Shown here: in pieces, positions 52,664 through 63,132 of the stretch
Layout: every line of letters starts with the position of its first letter
How positions within the stretch are numbered: the stretch's first letter is position 1
Made by a program: the position numbers and the translations under genes
NCBI GenBank assembly: GCA_025738555.1
Contig: JAOVFP010000013.1
Coordinates: 1,798,001 to 1,862,000 of the forward strand
Length of the DNA stretch: 64,000 nt
Reading direction: 5' to 3'
Origin: Cyathus striatus
Lineage: Eukaryota; Basidiomycota; Agaricomycetes; Agaricales; Nidulariaceae
The notes under the pieces: generated by a model
What the model saw: only the letters and a program-made list of their open reading frames with translations
The model's database searches: none
Told to the model about the DNA's origin: nothing

Positions 52664-52839
52664 CCGAATGAATGTGTATGTGTCACTACTTGGAATATGA
52701 CGGAAGCCTCACGCTTCCACGATAAAGATATGTTCAACTGCTATAATAAAAAAATAGGAGACTCAAATCGGCTTAGTATAGACTTCAAGGATGACATTCA
52801 GATAACTCACCAGTAGTTAAAAAATTGACCCCTGAAATG

Positions 52840-53650
52840 GAAAATATAGTAAATTACTGTAAACTTGGATTAAGAGCTATGTAACACCTTTTAAAGGAAT
52901 GCCATTGAGCATATTGATGTTGCCATCCGTGCAAGTCATTCGTACAACATTTTTGATCTTTGCCTTGTACGTTGTAATTCACATTTAACCTGAGTGCTAA
53001 GCTTATTTCATCTTAATAACAGTTGGACTTTCAACATATGCTCCATTCTGGTGAGTTGATATGTATTGAAATAAACGATGCATCGATGACGACGACGTTA
53101 CATTTGGCCTCAAAGCACGCAGGGGTGGGAAGCAAAAAGCAAATGGATAAGGAATTACAGTACATAGTAGACTACTTAAATACATAACGAGCGGCGGCAC
53201 ATTGTCTGTAGAACACATAATAAGTAAAGTAAAATATCTAAATGCATATGTGGAGGCGGGCGCTGATGATCATGAAGACATTTGATTAGTAAGTAATATA
53301 TATTTCGCCAATATGTACATAAGTAAGGCTTCAAAGATGCTAATTTACCAAATGCTTATACAACAGTCATGTAGATTGATTAAGGGACTCCTTCAATTTT
53401 CTACACAGCCTTCCATGGACCATTCAAGAGAGTGATGCGGTGATATGGAGTTGACCAGCTTCATTGATGTTGAGTAGTACAAGTCAAGCCGATGAGAAAA
53501 GTCCTCTCGCGCTAATGCGTCCGAGACCAATTGCATGGAATTTTGGACGCTCTCATCTCTTACGAATATGCACCACATCTGGATTTCATACATTACTCTA
53601 CATTGCTAATTTTCCTCCTACATATACAACAAAGAAAATTTATACTACGT
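52840..53650 (+). pseudogene. 3' fragment of a DUF6533-type gene
   Basis: Similar to the last part of the neighbouring gene (about 54860-55380). It has the block before PSVQVIRT, then W-leading and CRLIKGLLQ-type C-terminal coding words, and the same 3' flank (words near 53565-53640 match 55315-55385). The N-terminal half is absent, and the last intron holds about 270 bp of extra DNA including a dispersed repeat. It is a truncated copy left by tandem duplication. Confidence 0.7.
53085..53320. repeat. Dispersed repeat, copy 2
   Basis: Counterpart of 15820-16035, sharing GCATATGTGGAGGC and GACATTTGA in the same order with diverged sequence around. It sits where the intact DUF6533 copy has only a short intron, which suggests insertion into that intron. 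Confidence 0.5.
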
Positions 53651-54002
53651 AGGTTGTTATACAAATCTTCTTGGCAATCCTAAGGAGTTGCAGGTAAAAT
53701 CTTGGAAGATTAACTTGCCAAATTAGGTGTTAGATCCATAGGAATGAACAATGCGACGGGAAAGAAACGTTCTTAAGGAGATGGGAGCCATGAAACATTC
53801 AGACGCCGAGTAACAATCAATATTAAGGAGCTGGTTGGCTGATTTCCCTGGGTATGTCCTAACTAATACAAGGAAATCCATTCAAATTTATTGCTTAAAT
53901 AGACCAGACCAACACTTTTCCTCCAATGAATGCAGATATTCCCCAACCAAGCGTGTTTCTGCGCAATAGTTCTTGCTGTAAGCGTAAATCCCAACATTCG
54001 AT

Positions 54003-55236
54003 ATGTATGAGGTGGCATTAATGCTCATTCTAGTAACTGCTCTGGTGGTTTTGCTCTATGATCACGCGTCTACATTCCGATTCGAATATAATCATATCTG
54101 GAAGTAAGTACAATACATCTACTTCTTATCTATCACTGATTAATGTAAATTTAGACATCCTTTAACACATGTCAAATATGTTTATCTTTTCTGCCGTTAT
54201 TTTGGTCTAATTTCCCAAATGTACGTTAATACACCTTCAGCATTTTCTCAGCCTATGTGAGCGACTAACAAAACAAGTGTCAATGCTGTCTTGCTCTTCA
54301 CCAAGCTTTATCGGACGCCCATTGAACCAATCCTATGCAGATACTGGTTTGCATTTCTTATCGCAACTGGGATCACACTGGGAGCTGCATTGCACGTTGT
54401 TATAGTGCTTCGAGGTATGTTGGCTTTATTGAAACTGTTCAGTGCCAATTACATTATATGATAGTATATGCTTTACATCAAAAGGATTATAAAGTTGGTA
54501 TTTTTCTAGTTATTCAAGCAGTTGCGATGAGTGGATTATCCATACATTCTTGGCTAATATGTTATCGTGATGCACGTTATGATGATATATGTGGCCTGAA
54601 ATATATCCCTCAGGAAAGCATGCTTCGACTTGGGAAAGTATCTGCACTTAATCAGATATTTAACCACTCCTGACGTTGAATCATACAGGATTGTTACAAT
54701 CATTGAGGAATTAATCATTTTTATATTAGTCTTTTCCAAGAGGAATATCGAAACCCAATATGCAAATATCATTAACAAAGTGATCCGAGATGGGGGGAAT
54801 TTCTTTGTTCTTATGGTTGGTATGTTAAGGCGACTTTCTCACAGCGGATTAAAACTAACACCCTTAATCACCCAAATTAAAGGAATGTCGTTGAGCGTGT
54901 TGATGTCACCATCCGTGCAAGTCATCCGTACAGCATTTTTGATCTTTTCTTTGTATGTAACAACTCACATTTTACCTGAGTTATGTCTTAGTTTATTTTA
55001 ATAACAGCTGGTCATTGAACATATTCTCTATTCTGGTGAGTTGATAAGGGTATACTTCAATGCTGCTAATTCACTACATGATTATTCGACAGTCATGTAG
55101 ATTGATTAAGGGACTTCTTCAACTTTCTACTGTGCCTTCCATGGACCATTCAAGGAAGTCTTATAATGATGTGGAGTTGACCAGCTTTATTGATGTTGAG
55201 TATACTGCCGCAGACGACATGGAAAAGTCAAGCTGA
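54003..55236 (+). CDS. DUF6533-type membrane protein, probable frameshift
   Basis: Multi-pass membrane protein of a family much expanded in Agaricomycetes; function unknown. Exons 54003-54103, 54155-54220, 54278-54414 and from 54465 to about 54637 are in phase. They encode the DUF6533-like start (VVLLYDHASTFRFEYNHIW then CRYFGLISQI) and further hydrophobic segments. The best next intron is 54638-54688 (GTATCT...ATACAG), but the following exon (IVTIIEELIIFILVF, then VIRDGGNFFVLMVG) is in another phase. A GC donor at 54622 would restore frame but is a poor match. The end is convincing: FSFWSLNIFSIL, CRLIKGLLQLS, stop at 55234-55236. An upstream start exon is possible. Either a recent pseudogene or a splice I have not found. 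Confidence 0.6.
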
Positions 55237-55564
55237 TGAAAAGAGTCCTCCAATGCTGAGTCCGAGGCCTATTGTATGGTTCTTGCATGCTGTTGTCCCA
55301 TACGGATATGCGCCACATCTGAATCGCATACATTACTCTACATTTCTTATTTGCCTCTACATTTACAACAAAGAGAAATTTCCAGAGTAATTAGAGTCAC
55401 ATATGGAGAGAATGTATAGCAGGAAGCACTACCATCATCAATTACTTAATGAGAATGTTTTCGATATTCCATCCGATCTACTATCCGCCCAATTCTGAAG
55501 TTATCTCGACGACCTGAAACAATTTTAATGATCATTATTAAGATGAGATACTATTATAGTTCCT

Positions 55565-56956
55565 TCAGAGAGCCGGGGTGTCGACGAACAATAAATTGGC
55601 AAATGCTGGTGGATAGCGCTCACCCAGTGTCTTATCCGCTTCCTCAGCTACAGCTCGGACAGCCGCTAGATCCTTAGCAGAGAGAATGATATTTCCAGCC
55701 GCAAAATTCTCTTCGAAGTACTATGGGATGCAGGTTATTTTCGTGTTGGTAGTGATTTTAGGATGAACATGCCTTAATCTTCCTTGTACCAGGGATGGGA
55801 ATGATATCTTCCCCCTGACCAAGGAGCCATGCGAGAGTGATTTGACTAGTAGTAGCATTATATTTTAAACCAATGGCTTTGATCTTGTCTACGAGTGCGA
55901 GTGCCTTTGGGAAGTTTTCTTCGCTAAACCTATGGACGAAAAAGAATAAGAATACTCTAGTAACAGTCTGATGATGGTATACATACCTAGGGAAGAATTT
56001 CCGGACATCTCCATCCTCGAAGTCCTTGGGTGATTTCTGCGTAGATGTCAGCTCAGACTATTCATACCCACGATATGAAGGTACTATGCTTACATACTGT
56101 CCGGTCAGCAATCCCTTTCCAAGAGGAGCGTAAGCAATAAGCTTCACTCCAAGCTCACGACAAGTCTTCAGCAACGCATATTTATCATCCTCAATGTCCA
56201 GGGTGAAGGGACTGTACTCTGTCTGGACTGCTGTGATAGGGTGTATGGCATGTGCGCGACGAAGAGTTTCGGCTGACACTTCGGATAAGCCAATATATTT
56301 GATTTTCCCTTCCCTATAAATGGAAAGTTGTCAGGACACTGAGATTGCAATATAAATGTAAGGACGGTTGTACTTAACGAGGGCAGAAAATGCTTCCATA
56401 GACCTTTCAATAGGTACAGTAGAATCTGCTCGCTGGGATAGCCGTTGGCAAGCAACTAATTTCAAAAGAGGATAACGTACATGAAGGTAATATAAATCAA
56501 TGGTGTCTACACCGAGCTTGCTAGCGGACTTTTCAAAAGCCGCACGAATGAATTCGGGTTCTCCGTTGACGAGACGTCCTGTCCTCTGGCCAGTCATACC
56601 GCACTTGGTGGCTAGGACGACTTGGTCTCTCTTTCCCGAATATTTAAACCTGTGAGCAGTAGTGTTAGAGATAATGACTGGGTTGGTGAGTATTTCTACA
56701 TACCATTTCCCGATAAGTTCTTCTGAATCTCCATACCGATCAGCAGTATCCCAAAAGTTGCAACCACGTTCGATAGCTGCGTCCATAAGCTACACAATGT
56801 TTGAAACAAGAGTTCACAATAAATCTCTATAACACATACCTTGAACGTCTCTTCGTCAGTCCTGGTACCATTGAGATTGGCCCCAATACCCAACAAGCCC
56901 AGACCAATGGCAGACACGGGAGTGCTGCCAATTTTGCGTGTTGGGTAGGAGGACAT
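55565..56956 (-). CDS. Aldo/keto reductase AKR-4 (YakC/AKR13-like)
   Basis: Eight exons on the minus strand give 337 aa, from the ATG ending at 56956 to the TGA at 55567-55565. The tetrad is intact ([27 protein letters not shown]), and the cofactor loop reads IPGTRKIK then YFEENFAAG. The last intron starts GCATGT after the AAG codon; the nearest GT would shift the frame, so a GC-AG intron is required. The loop after GIGA reads NLNGTRTD instead of the YYG of the other copies, a change near the active-site mouth that could alter substrate choice. Confidence 0.9.
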
Positions 56957-58449
56957 GATACTTGTGGTAGACAGTGGTTTGTAGGCTAAGAGTGCTAGTG
57001 AGGATTGATCGCCGTTTGTTTCCCTACCACAACTCATAGCTGTAGCTTAAATACTCTTTCCGCAAGAGCATCCGGGCTTGAGGGATATTGACTATTTAAC
57101 GTATACAATCTATGACCAAACAACGTGCAGACTTGCATAGACAGACACTGGACAGACATCAACAGGACAGCCGAAGGAACGCGTACATGAATTGATATTC
57201 GGCTAATCGTCCGGTGTGAATTCCAATTCCGGAAGCTGCGTGTGAGTTCAGCTTCAATTGTTACGAAATCAACGAAGTAACTCGCTGTTACTTACTACTT
57301 TTATACCGGCAGCGTTTCCGTTATCTTGAATCAGGTTGTATTATGCGCGGATTAATTGTCCGTGCCAATAAAAATCTAAGTATAGGCGTTCTATATTGGA
57401 GTAGACAATACAATATGATCGTAAGGCTGTGAAAGGACTCATTGAGGTGGCTGAATCCTGATTACCACTAACATCGAGGCGAGACTACGAATGGTGACAC
57501 GTACTCTGTAGCTGTTTAACAGATTATTATGGCAAACATGTAAATTTTCATGTTTTGAGGCCCTCTTCCTTTTTGCCTGCTAGGAGTAGCCGATAGTAAA
57601 GGTTGACTTGGAATTCCTGAGAACAAACAGGATACCTGGAGACAGCACTCCCACTGTATGGATAAATTCATACGGAAGAATAGCCCGAGCGTAAAACAAC
57701 TTACACGAAAAGTGCCGACGAGATTCAATTATAGAACAGCGTGTTAGTTAGCTAAACGTCCGTGACGGAGCTTAAAACGAGGAGACCGTGAAAGCGCTAA
57801 ACTTATATCTATCGATAGTAGCGTGGTCCTATAAGTGAAATATGTTCTAATCTTGAGCAGAAGAATAACATAAGGGCCTTCAGATGTATAAAAGCTCACC
57901 TTACCCGCGTTTTCCTCTGGCCTCAAAGAACTGGTAATTTCACTGGCAGGCTTGCGCCGGGCACGAGAGCTCTGAGGAATCCTATGAAATACACTATATG
58001 CACAGGTACCGGTGAGTAGAACATTTGTAGTCAATTCAAATTTTAAAATGGTCTTAATCCTCATAGTGTAGAAATATTGGTGATAGCAATGTTCAAAACG
58101 TCTTTGAGGTTACTGCCTACACGTGTCCTACATCAAAATATAAAACCGACCATCATAATGTCCCCCTTATTATTTCCCTCTCATAAATTGGTCCTGCGAA
58201 GAGTTGGCGAAGGGTAGAAAACGCTAACGCGTCACTGACGAAATCGGAGAATATGCATATTAATTGTATATATGCCTAGACGTCTACCAGCGCACGATGC
58301 AGGTTCCCAACTGAGAATGCCAACTAAACAACTTATTAATTTTGTTTAAAAACCTGTTCAACGTACAGAAGTTACTAGATTCCAGCGCCGGCTGACGCGT
58401 GACGCTGAGGATAGATCTAGTACTAACAAAGTACTAAGCACATAGTTTT
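56957..58449. other. AKR-4 upstream region
   Basis: It holds the duplicated block at 57496-57835. Minus-strand sequence around 57900-58000 has a short protein-like stretch (PASEITSSLRPEENAGK) before a GT donor, without partners. No gene is supported. Confidence 0.4.
57496..57835. repeat. Duplicated non-coding block upstream of AKR-4
   Basis: Counterpart of 52378-52663. The shared terminal word TCGATAGTAGCGTGGTCCTA and several internal words are identical. It marks the edge of the AKR tandem duplication. Confidence 0.8.
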
Positions 58450-58723
58450 CTACATCAGCAATTCCGCATGTGACTTGGCAACTTGTCGGCTTGTTGATCG
58501 CTTCCGCAAGCTGTAAGTCCCCAAGCTCAACGGCATTTCAATCGATTTATAGCTTGCTTGCTCCTGCAATTGTTATTGTTGGGTTAAAGTCTGCGATAAG
58601 AGTGTTTAGCATATATATTGACGAAAAATACGAAAAAAAATACAGAATACGAATGACTTTCGGGTAACAGGTTACACAGCAACTTGTGGACTTGCGATGT
58701 CCCATGCGGAATTGCTGATGTAG
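58450..58723. mobile_element. MITE-like element, 274 bp, 21-bp terminal inverted repeats
   Basis: The left end CTACATCAGCAATTCCGCAT, plus one further G, is exactly inverted at the right end (CATGCGGAATTGCTGATGTAG, ending at 58723). Weaker inverted similarity continues inward (GAC..., AACTTGT). No transposase inside. The flanks GTTTT and GTTTA may be a degenerate target duplication. Confidence 0.8.
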
Positions 58724-59384
58724 GTTTAGCTTCAAAGTTGTTTCAAAGCGCAAGTTCTAGGCTGCTTCAATTACTAGTATTTAGAACGGAAGAATAGCGG
58801 GAGTCATTGTATTAGTAACGGAGGTGAATGACTGCACGGACAATTGGCAAGAACTTGGTTGGAACTTAGGAGTTAGACGCAGACCGCGGTTGCTTGTATA
58901 CAAACAGTCACAAATACTCAGCCACATCCATTATCCATTATCCTCGCCCATTATCCACTTCCATCCCCCAGGAACATTTCTCCCATCATTCAAATATTCG
59001 ATGCCAATCCGAGCAACATTATAACTTATCACACAACAAAGATATCAAAAAACCATCAGATTCAATTCAATAAAAAAATACAACGTAAAGAACGTGTGCT
59101 CAAAGAGCATGCTATGGCTACAATATAACAACAGATACGAGAGATTGTGGTAGAGAGCGTGTGTGTAATAAAAATAAGTACGTTATGTTATGTGCGTTTT
59201 AGAATACGAGCAGAGCAGAGCAAAAAAGACAAAACGAAACGAGAGCGAAAGTGAGAACAAAAATCGAAATTGAGCGAGTGAGCAAGTAAGAAAGAAACGA
59301 CGCAGGCGAATGAGAGAAAGAAGGGATTAGAACGAATATGTACAATATCATGCTTTTTCAGAAAATCAAGACCAGAAACCGGAC
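58724..59384. other. Intergenic, AT/purine-rich
   Basis: This is downstream of the Ser/Pro-rich protein gene on the minus strand. A long A/G-rich run (59040-59330) probably corresponds to its 3' UTR. No coding sequence. Confidence 0.45.
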
Positions 59385-61204
59385 CTAAGCCCGGAGGAAC
59401 ATCTCAGCAGGAATAGGTTTCCTCCTCAACCCCCCAGAGCTAGCACAACTGTCAGCACTACTAGCAGCCGTAGCATCACTAGCATTGCTCATCGTGCTTC
59501 CTCTCCTCTTCAGTCCCTGCTGAGCATACCCGGGAGAGTACTGATGAGAAGGGGAGTGTTGCTGACGAGTCGGAGAAGGAGTCTGAGGCTGGTTGAATCC
59601 AATGACCATAACACCCTCCGAGAGACCCGTATCGCGCCTTGAATGCCTACGCGCGGTATCGTTCCATTGGCGCGTAGCACCAGCCGCAGCACCCCAAGCT
59701 CCACTCCTTCCTTTCGGTGACCCAGAACCCGACGCAGACCCAGAAGGCGAAGGCCTAGAAGCCTTCCCAGGCGAACTCTTAGGCGAGCCCAAACTCGACC
59801 TCGCACCCAAAAAAGCACGAAGTTTCCTAGCAGTACTAGGCTCCGCAGGCTCCCTCACAGAACCCAAAGTCGAACTGGACCATTTACTCCTTAAGACCTG
59901 CTGTGGTACCGCCTGGTTCGTAGGAAAGGAAGCTGCAGATTCGGGGTATGAGAAGGACGAGAATGAAGAGTCGTTGGAGGATGCGAATGAGGATGTGCTT
60001 GGAGTTGGTGAGAAGCGCGGGTGGAAGCGCGAGTTGTATCCTCCTGAAGGCGAGGATGATGTCGATGAAGGCGAAGGAGAATAACGAGAGGGAGAGGGAG
60101 AGAGTGCGTACGATGTACGTTCAGGTGAAGGCGAGCGGGGAAGAGAAGACGAACACGGAGAAGGAACAAACACATCCGTAAGTTGAATAGGACGCCTCTT
60201 TTCCTTCCTCTTCTTCCTCTGCTCATCCTCCTCCGGAACCTCATCAACAACAACCTCAGGAATATCCACCACCTCCACCTTCCGCTCAACAAGAACCTCA
60301 ACAGGGACCTCAACGATACTATCCACCTCCCCAAGTCTCCTCCTCACCTCCCAAACTACATCCCTCTCGAAATCAATCGGGCTACCAGGAGAGAGAGGGG
60401 AAGCATAAGCGGTGCATCGAAGTCTATTTCTACTTCGATCTCGCCTTCGCCTTCTGCTGAGAACTGGGAGTACACGCTGGGAGTTGATACTTCCACGCTC
60501 TCTACATCCGCTTCCTCCTCCACGTACAGCGAAAGTGAAAACTCGCTAAGCGCATCCTGTTCGTCTTCCGGTACAGCGCTTCTGGGGGGAGGTCGGATTG
60601 CATCTGTAGGTGAAGAGAGTGGTTCGATGATAGTAGGAATAACAGGGAGAGGACACGGGCGCGGTAGAATGCTCATTCTAAACTCGGCATCTTCAACCAC
60701 AGTTCCTATTGTAGTCGTAGAATGCGACCGGAAGTGCGCGGGGATGGGGGGAACAGGGGGAGGAGGCGCACGAACACTATTGCTCCTCGACCTTCTCCTC
60801 TTCACTGGAGGCGGAGTAGGCGGGAGTGATAATGAAGGGGGAAGAGCCATGGATTCAGGTCTCGCTGGTCCACTAGGGACAGGCGCATCCCCACACAACG
60901 AGAGAATCTTTGAAAATTCCGATGCGAACCATTCGCCATCGGATTCGTCGTCTTCCTCAGAAGAAGATTGCGGCGCAGGAGTTTTACAATGACGAGGGGT
61001 TTGATTTCCACTCCGCGTGCGCGGCGCCTGATTCGCGGGGGTGGAAGGGTGAATTCGTCGTCGCTTGATCCTGGCGTGGTGGGCAAACACATGGTATCTG
61101 AGCCAGGGGAGGACATGGAAGAGGAGGAGCACATGGATGGCGCAGGGGAGGTGCAGGACGGTGTAGGGAATCGGGATGGGAGGGTGGGGGAATGTGAACG
61201 CCAC
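59385..61204 (-). CDS. Ser/Pro-rich protein of unknown function, split between two frames
   Basis: Two long minus-strand frames abut. The first runs from 61204 to a stop at 60356, the second through about 60390 to the stop at 59385. The N-terminal part has a hydrophobic stretch (residues about 12-32), a basic RIKRRRIHP segment, SSSEEDDES, and Pro-rich repeats with basic KRRRSRSNS. The second part is Ser-rich with many SPSP and SSF repeats and ends RRKPIPAEMFLRA. One inserted base near 60386-60391 (a CTCTCTCC run) would join LPLSL to PGSPIDFE and give about 605 aa. Alternatively, a 68-nt intron with a GTAGAA donor and weak CGAG acceptor also joins the frames. It looks intrinsically disordered. 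A transposon sits 46 bp before the ATG. Confidence 0.6.
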
Positions 61205-61299
61205 GTCGGTGAATGTTAACCTGAACGAGTCAGGGGGGGATCGGGGACTAGGTGTGCGTAAGGCTCCAACCCTATAGTATACGAAGTTCTAGGGCTGTA

Positions 61300-61445
61300 C
61301 ACCGTACCGTATACGGTATACGGCCGTATAGCTTACGGTCAAGTGACGGTTACGGTTTGCCCGTAACCGTACCGTATCAATGAATTTTTTCAGCACGAAA
61401 AAACGGTACGGTCCGTAAAACGGTTACGGCCGGCCTCATACGGCT
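61300..61445. repeat. Dense ACGG/CCGT inverted repeats
   Basis: Many copies of TACGG, CCGTA and GGTTACGG in both orientations, including CCGTATACGGTATACGG, cover about 145 bp and could fold into hairpins. Similar arrays occur just inside the ends of some hAT elements, where transposase binds. It may mark the end of an inner hAT element beginning near TAGGGCTGTAC (about 61293). Confidence 0.6.
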
Positions 61446-61593
61446 ATACGGGTAGTGAATGTGTGATTTTTTTTTTTTCAAAGCAATAATATTGTTTAAA
61501 ATGTGAATTGGGCGCTGCATAAGAGATTCGATGCTATAAAAAGGTTCAGTACTATCTTGTACAACTCAAATAGGCCTCGCATGTGAGCCATTA

Positions 61594-61877
61594 CTGTACC
61601 ATTTCAACCAACTGTTCGTCGATTTACGCTGTGACGACGATGAACAGTTTGACCCTCTGTTCAAATTTCAGTGTGATGTGTGACAAATGGACATCTGTTC
61701 ATCACTAAACGATTTTTAGCCAAAATTTTAACAAATAGCGACGAAATTATTTTATAATTATAACTATTTCCTTGTACCTCTGTTCATGCGGCAATGTGAC
61801 GCGTGACGAAAGGCACATTTGTTCATGTTCACGACATCATGTGATGCGTTACTGAACAGTTGGTCGAAAGGGTACAG
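61594..61877. mobile_element. TA-flanked MITE 1, 284 bp (Tc1/mariner-like)
   Basis: Begins CTGTACCATTTCAACCAACT and ends AGTTGGTCGAAAGGGTACAG, an inverted repeat of about 25 bp with a few mismatches, flanked by TA on both sides (61592-61593, 61878-61879). TA duplication fits Tc1/mariner-type mobilisation. No coding capacity. Same family as the element at 63133. Confidence 0.8.
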
Positions 61878-62037
61878 TAGTATGTTTATATAGCATATCT
61901 AATAGGCAGAAATTCAATTGAATGATGTCGAAATATTTATAAACATAAAAAATCGTAAAATAATACGATTGAGCTACATTTGGCGTGGGGATTGTATACT
62001 AAATATCTCAATTGTATAATATGTGTTAGTACTAGTC

Positions 62038-62388
62038 TTAAGTTAAGTGGCGCAGTTGAAAGATCTTTTGATCTTTGAAGAAGCGAGTTGAAAGTGTGGC
62101 AGGTGAAGTGAGGGCCTGTGAGGCAATCAGAGTGGGATATTTCTGAATGTAAATCCAGAAAGCATCAGAATTCCAGCAGCCGATCTGCTGTATGGAGACA
62201 TGCGGGAAGCCATGCTCAGCCAAGGCAGTTGCCCCTCCAGACCGTAAGGAGTGTCCAGAGTAAGAGTCTCCCACAAAACGATTTAGAAATGAAAGGAACA
62301 AGGCCCTGGTGGGCGGGGAACCATCAAAGCGAAGCAAGAGTAAGCAATGATAAGGAAAGCACTCATCGCGAGAACGTAAATAATGGTT
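62038..62388 (-). pseudogene. C-terminal fragment of a tyrosine recombinase
   Basis: The frame read on the minus strand has the C-terminal catalytic box of tyrosine recombinases: GHSLRSGGATALAEHG (the H-x-x-R pair), then QIGCWNSDAFWIYIQKYP, where the final tyrosine would be the nucleophile. It is preceded by FDGSPPTRALFLSFL. Only about 115 codons remain; the N-terminal half and the first catalytic Arg are missing. Related proteins occur in Crypton and DIRS-type elements and in basidiomycete recombinase families. It lies antisense to the hAT transposase remnant. Confidence 0.78.
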
Positions 62389-62447
62389 GAAGATTACAAG
62401 ACAGTCTGGCTCTCATATATTGAGGTCTCAGATGACTGACAAGTGCT

Positions 62448-63118
62448 ATGTCTTGGTTATATCAATGGCTGGTATTCCAAAAACTCACACTATTCTCACA
62501 CATTGCATGTACATATTATGAGAACTCACCATTTAAAGCAGAGGAATTACTGCAGAAAGTCGAAAAGCAAGCAAAGTGTAGTGAAGAACATTGGCTGGCT
62601 GATATATGCAAGGTGGATAGCAGTGTGCTAACAGGAACTTTGAGAGTAAAGGAAAGTTGGAAAGATGAAATAGAACATTACCTTAGATTTGAAGGTGGGA
62701 TCTGTGACTTGAACAATCCATTGTCATGGTGGAAGGTATGTGAATCAAAATCCTATTAAAACAAGCAACTGAACGACATCCACAGAAACATTGTCATTCA
62801 TTTCTTACCATTGCTAGGATGGCACACGACTTTCTTGCTATTCCTGCAACTACTGTTTCAGTTGAACATGTATTTTCAAAGTCTCATCATATTTGTTCTG
62901 ACCTTCGAAGCTCCTTAAAGGTAGAAACTGTTCAAAAAGCACTACTTGCAAAAGTGTGGATTAGAAATGGTCTTTTAGATGTCAATCCTCTGATAGAAAA
63001 GAAAAAGAAGCATGGTGATAGAGAACACGTGAACATGCATGATCCAACCCTCTATATTCCATATTTATACAGTAAACTAGTGTGTAGGAAGTATATGTGT
63101 ATATTTACACCATTTTGA
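62448..63118 (+). pseudogene. hAT transposase, C-terminal part only
   Basis: Two exons, about 62448-62735 and 62786-63118, join at a GTATGT...CCACAG intron inside the hAT dimerisation domain: FEGGICDLNNPLSWWK, then ARMAHDFLAIPATTVSVEHV, FSKSHHICSDLRSSL. The DDE catalytic core and BED zinc finger that should precede are absent, because the sequence upstream switches to the recombinase fragment. It cannot be a working transposase. Confidence 0.85.
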
Positions 63119-63132
63119 GTATACATATACTA

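Noticed and set aside
59593..60992. Plus-strand frames (163 and 269 codons) opposite the Ser/Pro-rich gene
   Set aside because: They are antisense shadows of the low-complexity minus-strand coding sequence.
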